Shown piece after piece: positions 9,693 to 22,461 of a DNA stretch of 64,000 nucleotides. Position 1 is the stretch's first letter. Each line of letters opens with the position of its first letter. Both the position numbers and the translations under genes were made by a program. The notes below the pieces were generated by a model. The model was not told the DNA's origin and made no database searches. It was given only the letters and a program-made list of their open reading frames with translations. Source of the DNA: Hemerocallis citrina (lineage: Eukaryota > Streptophyta > Magnoliopsida > Asparagales > Asphodelaceae); NCBI GenBank assembly GCA_017893485.1, contig CM030364.1, positions 47,005,754 to 47,069,753 of the forward strand, read 5' to 3'.

Positions 9693-10968
9693 TGTCCAGA
9701 GTATTTTGATATGTTAGAGAACCTTATTCTGTTATGTTGAAGATTGTGAACCTTATGGTTGATGTTGGTAACTCTATTTTGTTGTTGCATGAATTTTCAT
9801 GAGATGAATCATAGATTGAAATGAGAATTAAATGAATATGAAAGCTAAGATCATGATAAAGAAAGTCTGTGAGACTATTAATTGAATTATGAGTTGAAAA
9901 TGCTCAATTGGAAATTGTAAATTGGAAATTGAAACCAAAGAGTAGCTAAGTCTCCCCCGGCAATGGAAATGAAATGAAATGAGAATTGAAAGACCAAAGT
10001 TGGTCATGTATTGAAATGAATGAATAAGTCCGGTTTAGTGGAGAGGCTAACTCTAGAACTTTGATTTTTATTCATGATTCTATTAAAATAAAGACTAGTA
10101 CATAGTGAAGATGTGATGAAAGTAAGAGAAAAACATTGAGTATGAGGGCTATTGGATAGCGGCGAGAGCGTATCCCAAGAATTCCCATGATGAGTCTGGG
10201 TGAGGATGCTGCTCCAGAGTACCGTCCCAGTGGCGACGCTCGTGGGATGTTTGAAGACTACGGGTGGTGTCATGTCTATGGTGAGAGCTGAATTACCACA
10301 AGATGTCTGCATGATGAGTCATGTCAGCGATGGGATTCCCTTCAGAGTGCCTAGACATGAGTTCGTAGGTCAGAAAACATCTAGAATACTTACCGTAGTT
10401 ACAGTAGTAGATTAAGTCATAACGAGGGATTGAACCCTATAAAGATGAAGAACGATTAAGAGGCTTGCCCTCGGACCTATGTAGTATGGGATGCATAGAA
10501 TTCGAACAATGTGCATTAGTGTCATGTAAATTAAGTAATTGCATTATGGATTAAGTGCACAATCACGACACGACATCATTAAGATTTCCCTTTACTTTAT
10601 TTTGATTGTGAACAAGTTTGTGATCTGTTAAGAAATGAGAATCATTATACTGTTTCTGGCATAGAGAGGATGACCATGTATAATTATCGTTGGTTGAATA
10701 AACTGACGTGCCCACAGTGTTGTATGCAGGATCAATGGCATGAAAAAGAGCAGAGAGGAACAAATGCTTAAAGATTATACCATGTTGTTGTACATTTATT
10801 TAATTGTTGTAATTTTTACTTCCGCTGTGCAAATGAAAAGTGTAATATTGATGTAAACTTTGATGTAAAGTGAAAAGTTTGAATTTCCTTGTAAAATTGT
10901 ACTAAGAGAAGCGAAAAGATCCTGTAGAACATCTCGAATTCAGTGTATTTGGGATTCGGGGTGTTACA

Positions 10969-13631
10969 ATCTCACTCCTCGGATCACCGTGGAGTCCATA
11001 ACTCACGTTTGTCGTGATTTTATCATATCACCGTCTAGTGCATGTCCTTATACTTGTTAAGTTCATTTAATTAATTACAAATCTCTTAGAGTTGGTGTAT
11101 CCTACCAGACTTAACTCAACTGATCAACAACCAAGACCACAACTGGCCAAACCACAAAATCTCAACTGTCGGTGACTGGGGTCCCACTCACCCTCTAAAG
11201 ACTCACAACTCAACCATCAACACAAAATCTTTCATTAAAACTCTCAATTCTATTATCAATACTCTCATATTAAGAAAACTTCTTAAAAATCAAAAAATCC
11301 AAATTCTTTTAATATACTCACAAATTCCAGAATTGAAATAAAGTATTAAATCTAGTAAATAACTGAAAATCATATTTTGAAGTCGTAGAATATCACAAAA
11401 CATCAATTCCTTCAAAAACAATATATCTTTCACTTAATAAAGTCATAGGACACAATTTAAAATCTATTATAATCAAAAATGTAGCTCTCTGTAAAATACT
11501 GTAATCTGTAGTAAAAACATCATATAAAATAGTAGATCAATAATCCGTAATATCGAATAAATAATCGTTCAAGTAACACGAAGAAAACTCAAGAAAAACA
11601 ATCAGCCAGAACACTACGGTTGACTGTCAAACCCAATTCAAAATGCGTCAGTTGACCGACATGCAAAAAGTCCCAAAACCAATTAATTGACAGTCGACTG
11701 TTATTTTAGTTCAAAAAATTGACCGTCGACTGACAAGTTCAAAATTTGACAACTTTAATATTCGTGCACCTTTTTACTAATACTTCGTTAATTCTTTGTA
11801 AAATCATAAATTTGCAAACATAAAATTCCTGAGATGATCAAATACAGCTTGTATAACATACTGGAGTTTATAAAATAAATCAAAACCACTTCAAATTCAT
11901 AAAAGAGCAATCTTTATCAAATTCTTCAAAATAGTGAAGATGAATATGTATATATGTATAGGTGTATTTAAGCATTAGTAAACATCAAGAAACATCGTAT
12001 ATATGTAGTATATTATTCAAATCCTTCTCAGTATCAAAATAACTCAAGATCCAATCGAAAACATTACAAAAATCACAAAAACCAATTTCGGCCATACCCC
12101 TTCAGACCCGAAATCAAGAAATCCCCTTTTCACTTCAAAACTCGATCTTTTTGATTCAAAAACCCTTCTTGTAATTTATTAAACACACATACAACTATTT
12201 ACAATAGTTTATCCATGAATATAGTTGAATACAACATGTATTAATCAAGTTGTTTTCCTCCAAACCTCAAAACAGAGTGTGTCTATATATACACAGTAAA
12301 GATCAATTTTGTTCACTTTTGCAATAACATCATACAAAACCAATATGTGTAATCAAATCAGCAATAATATGAAAGAAAGCAACCTACTCATAATTTTTAT
12401 TAGGTTCTCAACAATCTCAAGTCATCTATTTAGGGCTTTTATCATCAATAGCATAGTTTTCATGAAAAGATTCAATTTTTATCCATACATCCATCAAAAT
12501 TCATTATATCATCATACAATTCCCTAACATGCGTTCTAATAGACAAATCATCACATAAAACATGCTTAGAACAGTACGAAAATAAACATGTCACTCACCT
12601 TATTGAAGAATCAACCGAAATAATAAAGAGAATAAGAAAAGTCATTCTTTTTGCAAAAATCCAAGATCATTGCTTCGAAACTCCAAAAAAATAATAATAA
12701 AGAAAACCTTTGTTTTTGTGTAGAAGGGGGACGGCTGTAGTAGCCATAATATAGGCCGGAATCTGGGTTTTTAGGGTTTTACAAGTTATATGGAAACATC
12801 TCTTAACAAATTATTACTTTACATATATAAACCTTTCTTTAATAAAGTAGTTAAATAAGTTAAGTAAATTAAAATAAAACCAAATCCCTTTACTACTGAG
12901 TTATCCAGCCATCAAGCATCCAAGTGGTAATTTTGCGCAAAAGTCTCTCTCTTTGTAATATTTGCAAATATGTCAAATAAATATCAGAAAAATCAAGAAA
13001 ATTCATAAATAATGCCCGCTAACAAATATTAGATTTTCCAAACAAAATTTCTAGATTTTAGTTTCCAAGAAAAATATTTGCATAAGGTTCAAATTAAATT
13101 CCTTATTTGCAAAAATACCATATATGTTTAAATATTTACAAAATAGACTCTAAATATATTTTAAATTAATTTTATCTTTAATAATGATCATGGCCAGCCC
13201 AAAAAGTAGCAAAAATGGATTTTCATTATTGGTTTGAGATCCAATCGGCTTTTTACATAAAAAGTCCATCTCTTTCGAAGTATTTATAAAAATCTCAAAT
13301 TTTAGGATATACTCGATTATAAATAGGAGAATTTATTCAGAAATTTAAAATTGGAGATTTGCACCCCAAAAAATATTTGCATGTGGAAAATTGACAAAGT
13401 CATAAAATAGTCAAATTAATTTAAAAAATATGAAAAATTAAAATATCATAAACAAATGAGAAAAATCAATCATTAACCATAAAGTTTTAAGAATTTAAAA
13501 TTTTCTAACTTTGCACGTGTGTTGCACATGCAAAATTGCAATTTCAAGAAAATAGTCAAAGTAGTCAACTTTACCAATTTAATATTATTTAATAATGCAA
13601 AATAAATTATTTTATTTTGTGGGGTGATACA
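10969..13631 (-). mobile_element. Antisense chromovirus-type LTR, left border unresolved
   Basis: The right end reads TTGTGGGGTGATACA; in antisense this is a TGTATCACCCCAC start. A GCACGTGTGTTGCACATGC motif near 13513 matches the one near the start of the other LTRs of this type. GTCGAC/GTTGAC palindromes lie at 11620/11651 and 11693/11725. The left border is unclear: TGTTACA at 10962-10968 is shared with the end of the sense LTR, and the next bases (atctcactcctc) read in antisense like a polypurine tract. It cuts off Tat-1 at 13632. No coding frame is credible here. Confidence 0.6.
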
Positions 13632-13699
13632 GGAGCGCCTTTGCTGCTAAAGTACTTCCGAACCGTTCTAGGGGTCAGTTCGTAGGGAGAACACGAGGG

Positions 13700-14980
13700 A
13701 ATATATTACATCTCGCCTCACCCCCACAATAAGATAGTCCACGGGCATCCGAACTGCATAAAAGGATGGATGGAGAAATACTTCATTGTCCGAAATCAGG
13801 TGCCTTGGGAAATTCCCATGAACTGGAACTTTTACAAGCCGAATCACAAGCCTTCGAAGAGAAGAGATTTAAGTGTACCGGTGTGGATCGAATCGTCACT
13901 AGCAATAGCATCAGCTGGCCGAATGTGACCGAGAGGCACTGGCAATGATCGGACTGAGCCCCATAGACTCTTGTATGTTTTTCGTTTCCCTTTTTTTTCA
14001 ACTTTTTTTCCCTTTGTTCTTATATCTCTGATTTCCTTTCGTAGCAATAAATGATGCCTCCATCGACGCGAGGATGGCCCAATTGGCCAAACAGAGGGCT
14101 GTCAACCAGTCGAAGTAGCGGAAGAGTTCCTCTCAGGGGGTCTTTGAAGGGACTTCTGATCTGAAGTCCAAGAAGAAGAGGGACCTCTCGGTTGCCGGGA
14201 CCCCAAGCTCTATGAAGGAGGCACTGAGCTTGAGCAACCTCAAGGTTACCGAGTTTCTGAAGGGTGACATTCTTCCCATTAACCCCGCAGTTCAGGAAGT
14301 CATGGGCGAAGAGGGCCTCAGGCCGTGGGCCCCGAATTGAGCTGTGAAGACGACCGATTTGCTAACTGAAGGGCTGATAGCGATCGAGGTGGTGGAACAC
14401 ATGGCCATCCCTCATGATAAGGAGGCCATGGCTACCGAGACTGCCCAGTCGTGCTATATGAGGTGGGCTCAGGCCAATGTGCTGGTAAGTACTTCCCCAC
14501 TCCGTAAATTGAAGTTGTTCTATTTCACTTTTTCAGGTCTTAGCCTTTTGTTCGCAGGCAACACTAGTTGGAGCCCATATAAAGAGGCTGCATACCCACG
14601 AGCTCCAGTGGGAGGTGAAGAACGCTCAGGGGTTTGAGCGTGATATGAAGGACCAGAAGCTGAAGGCGGACGCAGCTGAGTCCTGTGAGTGGGTACTTAA
14701 GGCCGAGCTGACTTCCCTCACCGACGACCGAGCTCGAAGGGAGGTGGAGGTGAAGAAGACGACCGAAAAGGAGCTAAAGAAGGTAAGGAACACCGCCATG
14801 GACAAGGTCATCGAGGCCCAGGACAAGGCGTACAATCGGGCCTTTGAGCACGTCTGGTACTACAACCCCGAGTATGAGATAGAGGAGTTTCATTATGGCA
14901 TGAAACTTTCTAAGCATCCAAAAATTCTCGAAGGGGATGGAGAGGAGGGGGTGAATAGCTACCGACCGAGGAGGATATAG
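13700..14980 (+). pseudogene. Tat-1 opposite-strand extra gene, main part, broken
   Basis: This is the counterpart of the Tat-2 gene at 34855-37065. NCIKGWMEKYFIVR near 13760 matches the Transposase_28-type block DSIKGWKEKYFILRG of Tat-2. A likely intron ends at ttcgtag near 14045. The next exon (KKKRDLSVAG) ends at a GT donor at 14485; the last exon starts at 14558 after ttcgcag, gives a Lys/Glu-rich coiled coil (KELKKVRNTAMDKVIEAQ) and stops at 14978-14980. The splice sites fall at the same places as in Tat-2. The N-terminus is cut off by the LTR at 13631, and stops occur near 13926, 14116 and 14338. Its role is unknown; family members are annotated only as putative gypsy-type transposon proteins. 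Confidence 0.7.
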
Positions 14981-15242
14981 CGGGGGCGGCTGAACTAGAG
15001 GTCGACGCGGTGGCGACCGAAGAGGTGCCCCTCTTTTCTAAGTAGTAGCTTCACCCTTTCCCTTTTTTTTGGTATTTGCCAATTGCGGACTGGCCACCGC
15101 AGTTTTGTAAGAGTTTTGATGAATGAAAAGGATTTTTGGCCGAACTCTGTCTTGGAACTTTTGGCATGATATTTGTTTTGTAAGAGTTTTGGCCAAGTTT
15201 ATGATGCTCAGAGTGACATGCCCTTTCCTCCTTTGTATTAGA

Positions 15243-15640
15243 AGAACGAGTCCTTCGAGGCCAATCCTCATGATGTCGAGATTGAGCGCCTTAGGGGCAA
15301 GCTAAAATCCATGGAGTCCATCTTGGTTCGCTATAGTAAACAGGCCCGTGATCGGGAGGCAGTTGTTTCCTATTTTATGATTAAGTCGAAGAAACTGAGC
15401 TTGGAGTCAGCTCGTCTGAAGAAGAAGATTACCTATCGTGACTTGGGGAGCACTGAGACTAGGTGGTCAGTGTCTGGTACTTTTGCCCGGCGGCCGGCCT
15501 CTGAATCATTCTTTTGCGAGGTTATAGTGGAGAAGGAATTGCAGATACAAATGTTGAAGGTCATGCTCGGAGAGGGTGGATCCAAACTTGTTCTTTCGGG
15601 GGAGGTTGGCCCTCCGTTGGGGGCCCGTCTTCGACCCTGA
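15243..15640 (+). pseudogene. Tat-1 distal coiled-coil exon on the opposite strand
   Basis: A frame opens after a ttgtattag acceptor near 15240 and reads VEIERLRGKLKSMESILVRY then KKLSLESARLKKKI, a Lys/Glu/Leu-rich coiled coil. It matches in position the distal frame of Tat-2 at 37245-37958. It may be an alternative last exon or a second small gene of the extra-gene transcript. Function is unknown. Confidence 0.5.
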
Positions 15641-15971
15641 GGTTGGAGCCGGTGAGACCAGGTGATGCTCAGAGTTCTGTTGTTGGAACGTCCACCTTAG
15701 CGACTCCTAGAGATTTTGATGTGCTCGTAGGGGAACAAACGCATTTGGTTGGACTCAAAATGGTTTGCATCAGTTCTAAGCCCCCCCAAGAGGAGGGTAG
15801 ACTGAGTTTGTAATAGTTGTAACGTTCACACTTCTAGTTGTAACTCATGTAGCCTCGCCGATTGTAACAATAAACTTCTATATGTTGTAATAAAACTTTT
15901 GCAACGACCGAGGTCTGAGTTCGACGACGGAAGGTAGGGACTTGAAAGGTTAGGAAATTTTGAGAAATCTA

Positions 15972-16140
15972 AGCGGCGATGACGTGAGAGATTAAGAAAT
16001 ATCTCGTTAGGGCTTGAAGTCCAGACCGAGCGGCGAGGACGTGAAAGATTGAGAAATCTCTCGTTAATGGCTCGAAGTCCAGGCCAAGCAGCGAGGATGT
16101 GAGAGATTGAGAAATCTCCCTTTTGGAGAAGTATACGCGG
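15972..16140 (+). repeat. Three tandem copies of a 57-58-bp unit
   Basis: Copies start near 15972, 16029 and 16087, each containing agcggcgaggacgtgagaga and a gagaaatctc stretch. They lie in the Tat-1 untranslated region between the integrase end and the opposite-strand gene, where Tat-2 also has tandem repeats of unrelated sequence. Confidence 0.75.
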
Positions 16141-17077
16141 GACATTCTGACTCGAAAAATACAAGGAACTTCATTGCATTTACTTGCTTGGTTACACAAA
16201 AAGAATAGCGCGCAGCGCCGATTACAACCACATACGTTCCTATGGCCCCTCATGGAACTTAATAAGATGCTCTGCGTTCCAGGTTCTCTTGACTATCCTA
16301 CTCCCCAGGTCTTTGAGTCAGTACATGCCAGGGCATTCCACTTGGGAGACCTTGTACGAGCCCTCCTAGTTCGGGACCAGTTTGCCTTTTGCGGTGTGGT
16401 GGAAAATAGGGAGCAACCTGAGTACGGGTCGCCCTCCTTGATGTCGGTCGGACGGACCTTCTTGTTGTAGAACGTTTTCAATCCGCTGCTGATAGATATT
16501 TCTTCTGATAGTGGATTTTTCGCGGATTTCGTCGACTATGTCCAAGTTGGCTCTGAGGTCACTCGAATTGGATTCCTCATTGAAGCCAATGATCCTAGGT
16601 GAAGGAAGCCCGATTTCAAGCGAGATGACAGCCGGTAGGGATCCTATTGGTTGTTCGATACGATCAAAGGACACTCGGCAATTCGTCGACCCACAGTCTC
16701 TTGGGATATTTGTCCAACCTTTTTTTGAGACCTTCAAGAATTTTGCGGTTGGTGTTTTCAGCTTGGCCATTCGACTAGGGTTGGGATATTGATGAGAAAC
16801 GTTGCTGGATCCCGAGGTCTTCGCAGAACTTTCGAAAATTTTTTCCTGCAAATTGAGTTCCAATATCAGTGATGAGCACGCGAGAGATCCCAAACCGACA
16901 AATAATGTATTTCCAGAAGAATTGTTGGGCTTGTTGTTCAGTGATTATGGCCAGGGGTTCTGCCTCGACCCACTTAGAGAAGTAATCGATGGCCACTATA
17001 AGGAAGTATTTTTGACCCGTGGCCTTCAGAAAGGGGCCGAGCAGGTCCATCCCCCACATGGCGAAGGGTGTTGGACT

Positions 17078-18881
17078 TGTAACACCCCGAATTCCAAAAC
17101 ATAACTGAATTCGAAGTTCCACGGTAACTTTACACTTCTTTCATACAATTTTACAAGGAAATTGAAATATTTCTTACATCAGAGTTACATTATACCTTTA
17201 CATTATTACAGCGGAAGCAATTTTACAGTAATTACATGAAATAACATTTAAATCAATCTTTGAGCAGCATGTATACTTCAATTTGTCAAGCATCTTTACC
17301 CTGCATGTAAAACTGTGGGCGCGTTAGTTCATTTACTGATGAAATATTATACACGACCATCCTCTTTATGCTGGAAACAGTATAACGATTCTCAACACTT
17401 AACAAACCACAAACTTGATCACAAACAAAGCTATAAGGGACTATCCTATAGATGCCGTGTTGTGCAGTGCGCTTAGTCCTTAATGCAGTTATTATGTTAC
17501 ATGACACTAATGCGCACTTGTTCAGAGTCTATGCAGCCCATACTACATAGGTCCGAGGGCAAGCCCTTAACCGTTCTTCATCTTGTAGGGTTTAATCCCT
17601 CACCACGACTTAATCTACCACTGTAACTACGGTAAGTATCCTTGATGTTCTATGACCTACGAACTCATGTCTAGGCACCCTGGAGGAAATCCCAATGCAC
17701 TGACACATGACTCATCATGCAGGCATCTTGTGGTAATTCAACTCCTACCATAGACATGACACCACCCGCAGTCGTCAAACACCCCACGAGTGGGGTTAAT
17801 GGGTCCCATAAGTACAAATTCGTCTCACATTGCATAGTTCATGGACATAAAGCACGATGATAAGATAGATTCTAGCATTTCAATTTCACATTTTTATTCA
17901 TTAGCAATCATCTTAACAGTCAATCTTTAAGCTACTATTTTATCACTAATCAACCATAAATGAGACTACAATTTATCAATTTCTTCTCAACTATTTTAGC
18001 AAACATCCCTAGCATGGCATCTACATTTAGAAGTATTGAGAAACACCCACCTATAGTTGAAGAAACGAATGAAAACTCCTAGAATGCAAGAAAGTAGCCT
18101 TCTCCTCCTAGAATGGATTGCAAATTGTCTCCTCCTCCTTGTGCTTGCTAGGAACCCGAGCTCTTCCGTTCTTCTTGTCGATTTGGCTGGCCTCCAAAGG
18201 TGCACACACACACACAACTCTCAATCTTTTGAACTCACTAACTTAAAATCTTTACTCTCTAATATATATCTTTCTCTTATAATGAAAAATAGGTGCAAGA
18301 ATAACTAATGAAGGGGGCGGGGGGGGGGGGGGGGGGGGGGGGGTATTTATACAAAATTTTAGTGGAATTAAAGGGCTAGGATTAAATCAAGCGGTTTAGG
18401 ATCAAGGGCTTAGATAAAATAGGGAGTTGCTATAACTTCCCATGATGCAAATAACCACCTCTCTACCTCATCCACTCTCCCTCTCTCTTGATTCCATCCG
18501 GCTTCACTCCAAGGGTGTGTTTTGCACACTCTTGTGCAAGCACGTGTTACCCTAGTGTCCCCCATTCACAAGTTGTACATGCTAATTAATTAATTGTTTA
18601 TTATTTGAGTTTATACTACAAGTTAGACTAAAATAAAGATTAATTAAATTACATGGCTCACTAATGGGCCAAGAGACTATGAGCTCTACTAATTTAATTA
18701 ATTAATTAACTAATGTGGGCTACAAAGAGACAAATTAGGCTTTTAAGAAAATAAATGGGAATTACTAATTCATTAAATATTTTAGAGAAATGCATGCATA
18801 ATTTTTTACGTGCACAACACGAAAAAAGAAAAATCAAACAATTCCAAATATAAATAGGATTTGAAAATCCAGGGTGTTACA
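17078..18881 (-). mobile_element. Antisense solo LTR in the Tat-1 integrase
   Basis: The borders TGTAACACCCCG and GGGTGTTACA are flanked by an exact 5-bp duplication, ggact at 17073-17077 and 18882-18886. The sequence is the inverse of the chromovirus LTR at 8035-10968, including the gtccgagggcaagcc block near 17550. Antisense orientation is set by the TATA-like atttatacaaa near 18345 and the acgtgcacaacac motif near 18810, which belong near the 5' end. At 1804 bp with no coding it is a solo LTR. Confidence 0.92.
18313..18343 (+). repeat. Poly-G tract, about 30 bases with one C
   Basis: A near-uninterrupted run of G lies beside the TATA-like box of the solo LTR. It could form a G-quadruplex, but its length may be a sequencing artefact. 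Confidence 0.85.
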
Positions 18882-19236
18882 GGACTGGTAAGTGATTTGA
18901 GTTCAGCTTGGGGCAAACATATGATTGAAGAGAATCTTTGGCAGGGGCCGCACCTTTTTACAAGATCATGGTCATTTTGCAATATGGTCGATCAGTAGTA
19001 GCCGTGGTTTAGTACTTTCCTCGCGAGCAACCTGCTGCCCATATGGCACCCCCCCCAATTCCTTCGTGCAGCTCCTCTAGCGCATACTTGGCTTCATCGG
19101 GACTCAGGCACCCGTACACCTTAGGGTAAGAGCGCTTGAAAAGTATATTGTCGATCAAGGTGAATCTTTCTGATCGGACCCTTGTCTTCCTAGCCTCAGC
19201 CGAGTCTAGTTGGAGTTCGCCATCTGCCAGGAACTT

Positions 19237-20160
19237 CTAGACGAGATCCATCCACTTGACCGCTTGAATGCCTGGGTTGAGGCAAAGGACCTCAGGGTTC
19301 TTGATGCTAGGATTGAGGAGGATCTCAACGAGGACAGTGTGATCTAGGCCCTCGAAGAATGACGAGGTAAGCTTGGACAAGGCATCGGCCTGGCTATTTT
19401 GTTCCATCGGAATGCGCTCGACAGCGGCACCGTCAAAGGTTGTTAAGAGTTGCCTGACGCGTGCCAAGTATTGAATCATCCGGGCATCACAAGCTTCATA
19501 TCCCTAAAAATTTGATTGACCACGAGCTGAGAGTCACTAAAGGCCCTCACCCATTTTGCCCCCGTCTTGTGGTCTAGCATGAGCTCGGTGATCGTTGCCT
19601 TGTATTTTGCCTCGTTCTTGGAGGTCAGAAAGTTGAGACGCAGGGAGTACTGGAGGACGAAGTCATCGGGGCCCCTACGTATGACGCCAGCTCTGCTTCC
19701 ACCCTCGCTGGATGATCCGTCGACATAGATCTCCCACACTTGTTCATCCTCTTGGATTTCAGATGCTTCGGGAATGGTACATTTCGCGATGAATTCTACG
19801 AGGGCTTGCCCTTTGATGACTATCTAATGGTAGTTACTGATGTCATGCTGGCTCAGCTCGATTGAGCACTTGATCAAGCGGCCAGAGTAATCTAGCTTGT
19901 TGAGGACCGTCTTGAGAGGCTGGTCCGTCAGGACTCGAATGGAGTGGGCTTGAAAGTACGGTCGGAGTTTCTGGGCGGCCTTCACCAATGAATAGGCGAC
20001 CTTTTCCATCCTGGTGTATCGGAGTTCAGCGCCATGCAGGTCTTTTCTGACACAATAGATGAGCTTCTGGACCCCGTCTTCCTCCCTGACTAATATGGTG
20101 TTGAGTGCATATACCGAGGAAGCCAGATAGAGATAGATGGGTTCGTCCGGCTCTGGTTTA
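19237..20160 (-). pseudogene. Tat-1 RNase H region (two RNase H domains)
   Basis: From right to left the first RNase H shows VAYSLVKAAQKLRPYF and VLTDQPLK. A second, archaeal-type RNase H follows with YVDGSSSEGGSRAGV, LQYSLRLNF and AFSDSQLVVNQI. The dual arrangement is a mark of the Tat lineage. QADALSKL near 19370 leads to integrase. A stop interrupts near 19824 and frames shift at 19476-19480. RNase H removes RNA from the RNA-DNA hybrid during reverse transcription; this copy is inactive. Confidence 0.85.
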
Positions 20161-21200
20161 CTAAGGAGTAGGGATGGGTAGGTAGGACTTCAGCTGATCA
20201 AAAGCCTGCCGTTGAGAATCTTCCCACTCGAAGCTTTTTGCCCTCCAGAGAGCTTTGAAGAATGGAAGCGACTTTTCTCCCGACTTAAAGAGAAAACGAC
20301 TGATGGTCGCCAGTCGACCCATGAGTCGTTGGACTTCTTTGACATTTCTTGGAGGAGCCATGTCCAGTAACAGTCAGAATGGATGTCACTGAAGGAAGGA
20401 TAACTGACTATCCAATTTCCTCCCACACAGCCAAGCCATACTATAATAAGTCGAAGTCACTGCCTTCCCTGTAGTCAGATCTACCTACCGGGAACTCCGA
20501 CAAAGAACAGGTCATCAAAAATCTAGAATGGACCAGTTCAGCACCTGAGGCAATAGATGGCCTGAATCTTTTCAGAGTTCGCTTCACTGCCTCACTGGCT
20601 GACCACGAATCCAAGAATTTTCCCCGAGGTGAAGCCAAATGTGCATTTAGATGGGTTGGGTCTCATATTGTGGGATCGCAGGACCCCGAAAGCCTCCTCG
20701 AGATCACTAACGTGATCTTGTCCCCTGCAGCTTTTAACAAGCATATCGTCAACATATACCTCCATTTTTCGGCCTATTTGCTCCTTAAAGACCCAGTTGA
20801 CGAGTGTTTGGTACGTGGCACCGGCATTCTTCAGCCTATAGGGCATGACTCGGTAACCGTGGAGGCCTTGGTAAGTCACAAGGAGGTCTTGGGGATGTCT
20901 GGAGAAAACATTTTGATATGATTGTAGCGTGAAAAAGCGTCCATGAAACTTCGCAGCTCGTGACCATAGGTCGCATCTATTAGGGCATCGATGCTCAGGA
21001 GGGAAAATGGATCTTTAGGACAACCTTGTTGAGGTCTGTGAAGTCTATACAAATCCTCCACTTACCACTTGGTTTCTTCACCATCACAATGTTTGCCAAC
21101 CACTGAGGGTAGTTGACTTCTGGTATGAACCGCGCCGAGAGAAGCTTGTCCACTTCTTCCTTCACCTCCTGTTGTTTGTCAGGAGCAAATTTATCGTGCT
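20161..21200 (-). pseudogene. Tat-1 reverse transcriptase with a small insertion
   Basis: Recognisable motifs from right to left are [49 protein letters not shown] and the catalytic YVDDMLVKS near 20750. After KILGFVVSQ the frame is interrupted by about 190 bp without counterpart in Tat-2 and resumes at [18 protein letters not shown] near 20360. Several stops are present. It copied element RNA into DNA; now broken. Confidence 0.88.
20367..20560. other. About 190-bp unidentified insertion in the Tat-1 reverse transcriptase
   Basis: In Tat-2 the bases encoding the end of the RT domain run straight into [10 protein letters not shown]. In Tat-1 an extra stretch of about 190 bases separates them. 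It contains no frame and shows no clear inverted ends or target duplication, so class (SINE, MITE remnant or other) is undecided. Confidence 0.5.
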
Positions 21201-21201
21201 T

Positions 21202-22456
21202 CTACTGAACTGGATTCGAGTTCGGGTGGATGCTTAGTTTGTGCATGATGAGGTCCTCTAAAATTCCTGGCATATCCGACGGTGCCCAAGCGAATAGGTT
21301 GGCATTTCGACGGACACAGCCAATAATGGCTAGCTTCAGGTCCGAAGTCAGAGACTGGCTCACTTGGAACCATTTAGATTTATCCTCCCCTGATAAGGGG
21401 ACCTCCTCCAACTTGTCGACGGGCTCCGAGTGCAATAGGCTCCTGTCAGATGGAAGTTCCACCGCATCAAGAGGGAAGACTCTGCCTCCTTCTGCAGCCA
21501 TATAGCATGAACGGGCAGATTCCTGATTGCCTCGGATGGTGTCGACCCCATGGTCGGTATGAAATTTCATCTTCAGGTGATAGGCGAAGGGCACCGCCTG
21601 AAGGGAGCATAGGTTGGGTCTACTGAGGATGGCATTATAGGAAGCCTTGACGTTAACCACCATGAAGTCCATTGCCTCTGTCCGGATGGTCGGGGTCGTT
21701 CCGTTGGTTACATCAAGTGTGATGATTCCCTCAATTTGGATAGGGACGCCCGAGAACCCGTGGAGCATGTACCCGGCCGGCTTCAGCCTCTCATGAGAGA
21801 GTTTGAGCTTTTCGAATGCGTTCAGGAACATGATATTGACGGAACTTCTATTGTCAACTAGGATACGACAGACCTCGTGATTAACCATGCCGAGGCTGAC
21901 TACTAAGGCATCGCAATGAGGCAGTCGGACGCCTTCCAGGTCTTCGCTGGAGAATAAGACTATCACTCCTTGATCCTCAGGGGGCAGATAGTTATGGATT
22001 GAGTTAACCTCCCACACGAAGGCCTTGCGGGAGGTGCTCGTATCTCCCCCCATGGTTCTGCCGTGGACACAGTGAAGAATGGCTGCCCCCTGGCTTCTTT
22101 GAGCGTGGGTTCCGCCACTGGATGCCTACTAGCCGTTCGAGGAGGGGGCAAAGCCCTTTGGTCCCTCAAGTTAGTTCAGGTGAACTCCCTTAGGAACCTC
22201 CTTTGGATGAGGGCCTCAATCTCGTCTTTGAGGGCCCAACAATTATCAGTCTCGTACCCGTGGTCCTAATGGAACCGACAGTAGAATCTTTGGTCCCTCT
22301 TCTTGTTGTTGTTCGCTCGGGGAAGAGGGGGGACGATCCCTTTAATTCCGATTTCCATGAAAATGGCTGACACACTCTGAGTAAGCGGAGTGAAACTCTC
22401 GAATCGGGGGATAGGAGGCTGTCGTTTCTGATTGAGTGCATCTTTTTGAGCCTTCT
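21202..22456 (-). pseudogene. Tat-1 protease and 3' part of gag
   Basis: The frame from 22053 down contains AFVWEVNSIHNYLP, LVDNRSSVNIMFL (the aspartic protease site, D-N-R-S-S where D-[TN]-G-S-S is usual), LKPAGYMLHGFSG and DFMVVNVKASYNAILSRPNL. Upstream, to 22456, are gag pieces in shifted frames, including the zinc-knuckle region (DQRFYCRFH) and KKAQKDALNQKRQPP. The Gly-to-Arg change in the active site would inactivate the protease. Gag is cut by the solo LTR at 22462. Confidence 0.8.
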
Positions 22457-22461
22457 TCATA

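Larger units (their letters stand above)
8035..10968 (+). mobile_element. 3' LTR of the sense chromovirus, about 2.9 kb
   Basis: It starts TGTAATACCCTG and ends GGGATTCGGGGTGTTACA. A GCACGTAGTGTGCACGTG motif near 8080 recurs near the 5' end of the other LTRs of this type in the window. A TATA-like GTGTATAAAGACC is at about 8530. Six pairs of GTCGAC-type palindromes lie at 8918-9692, downstream of the TATA. The distal part (about 10190-10510, including gccctcggacctatg) matches, in inverse, the solo LTRs at 17078-18881 and 22462-25734. The right-hand duplication cannot be checked because the left part of the element is gone. Confidence 0.8.
16290..19236 (-). pseudogene. Tat-1 integrase, split by a solo LTR
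   Basis: The C-terminal part (17077 down to about 16290) shows FAMWGMDLLGPF with the first catalytic Asp, FSKWVEAEPLA, LITDIGTQFAGK with the second Asp, and LEIGLPSPRIIGF. The N-terminal part (about 19236 down to 18887) includes the HEGIG-type zinc-binding region (ALEELHEG near 19090). Between them lies a 1.8-kb solo LTR with its ggact duplication. Integrase joins element DNA to the chromosome. Several frameshifts and stops, for example after 16790, show it is dead. The intact counterpart is in Tat-2 at 40495-41991. Confidence 0.85.
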
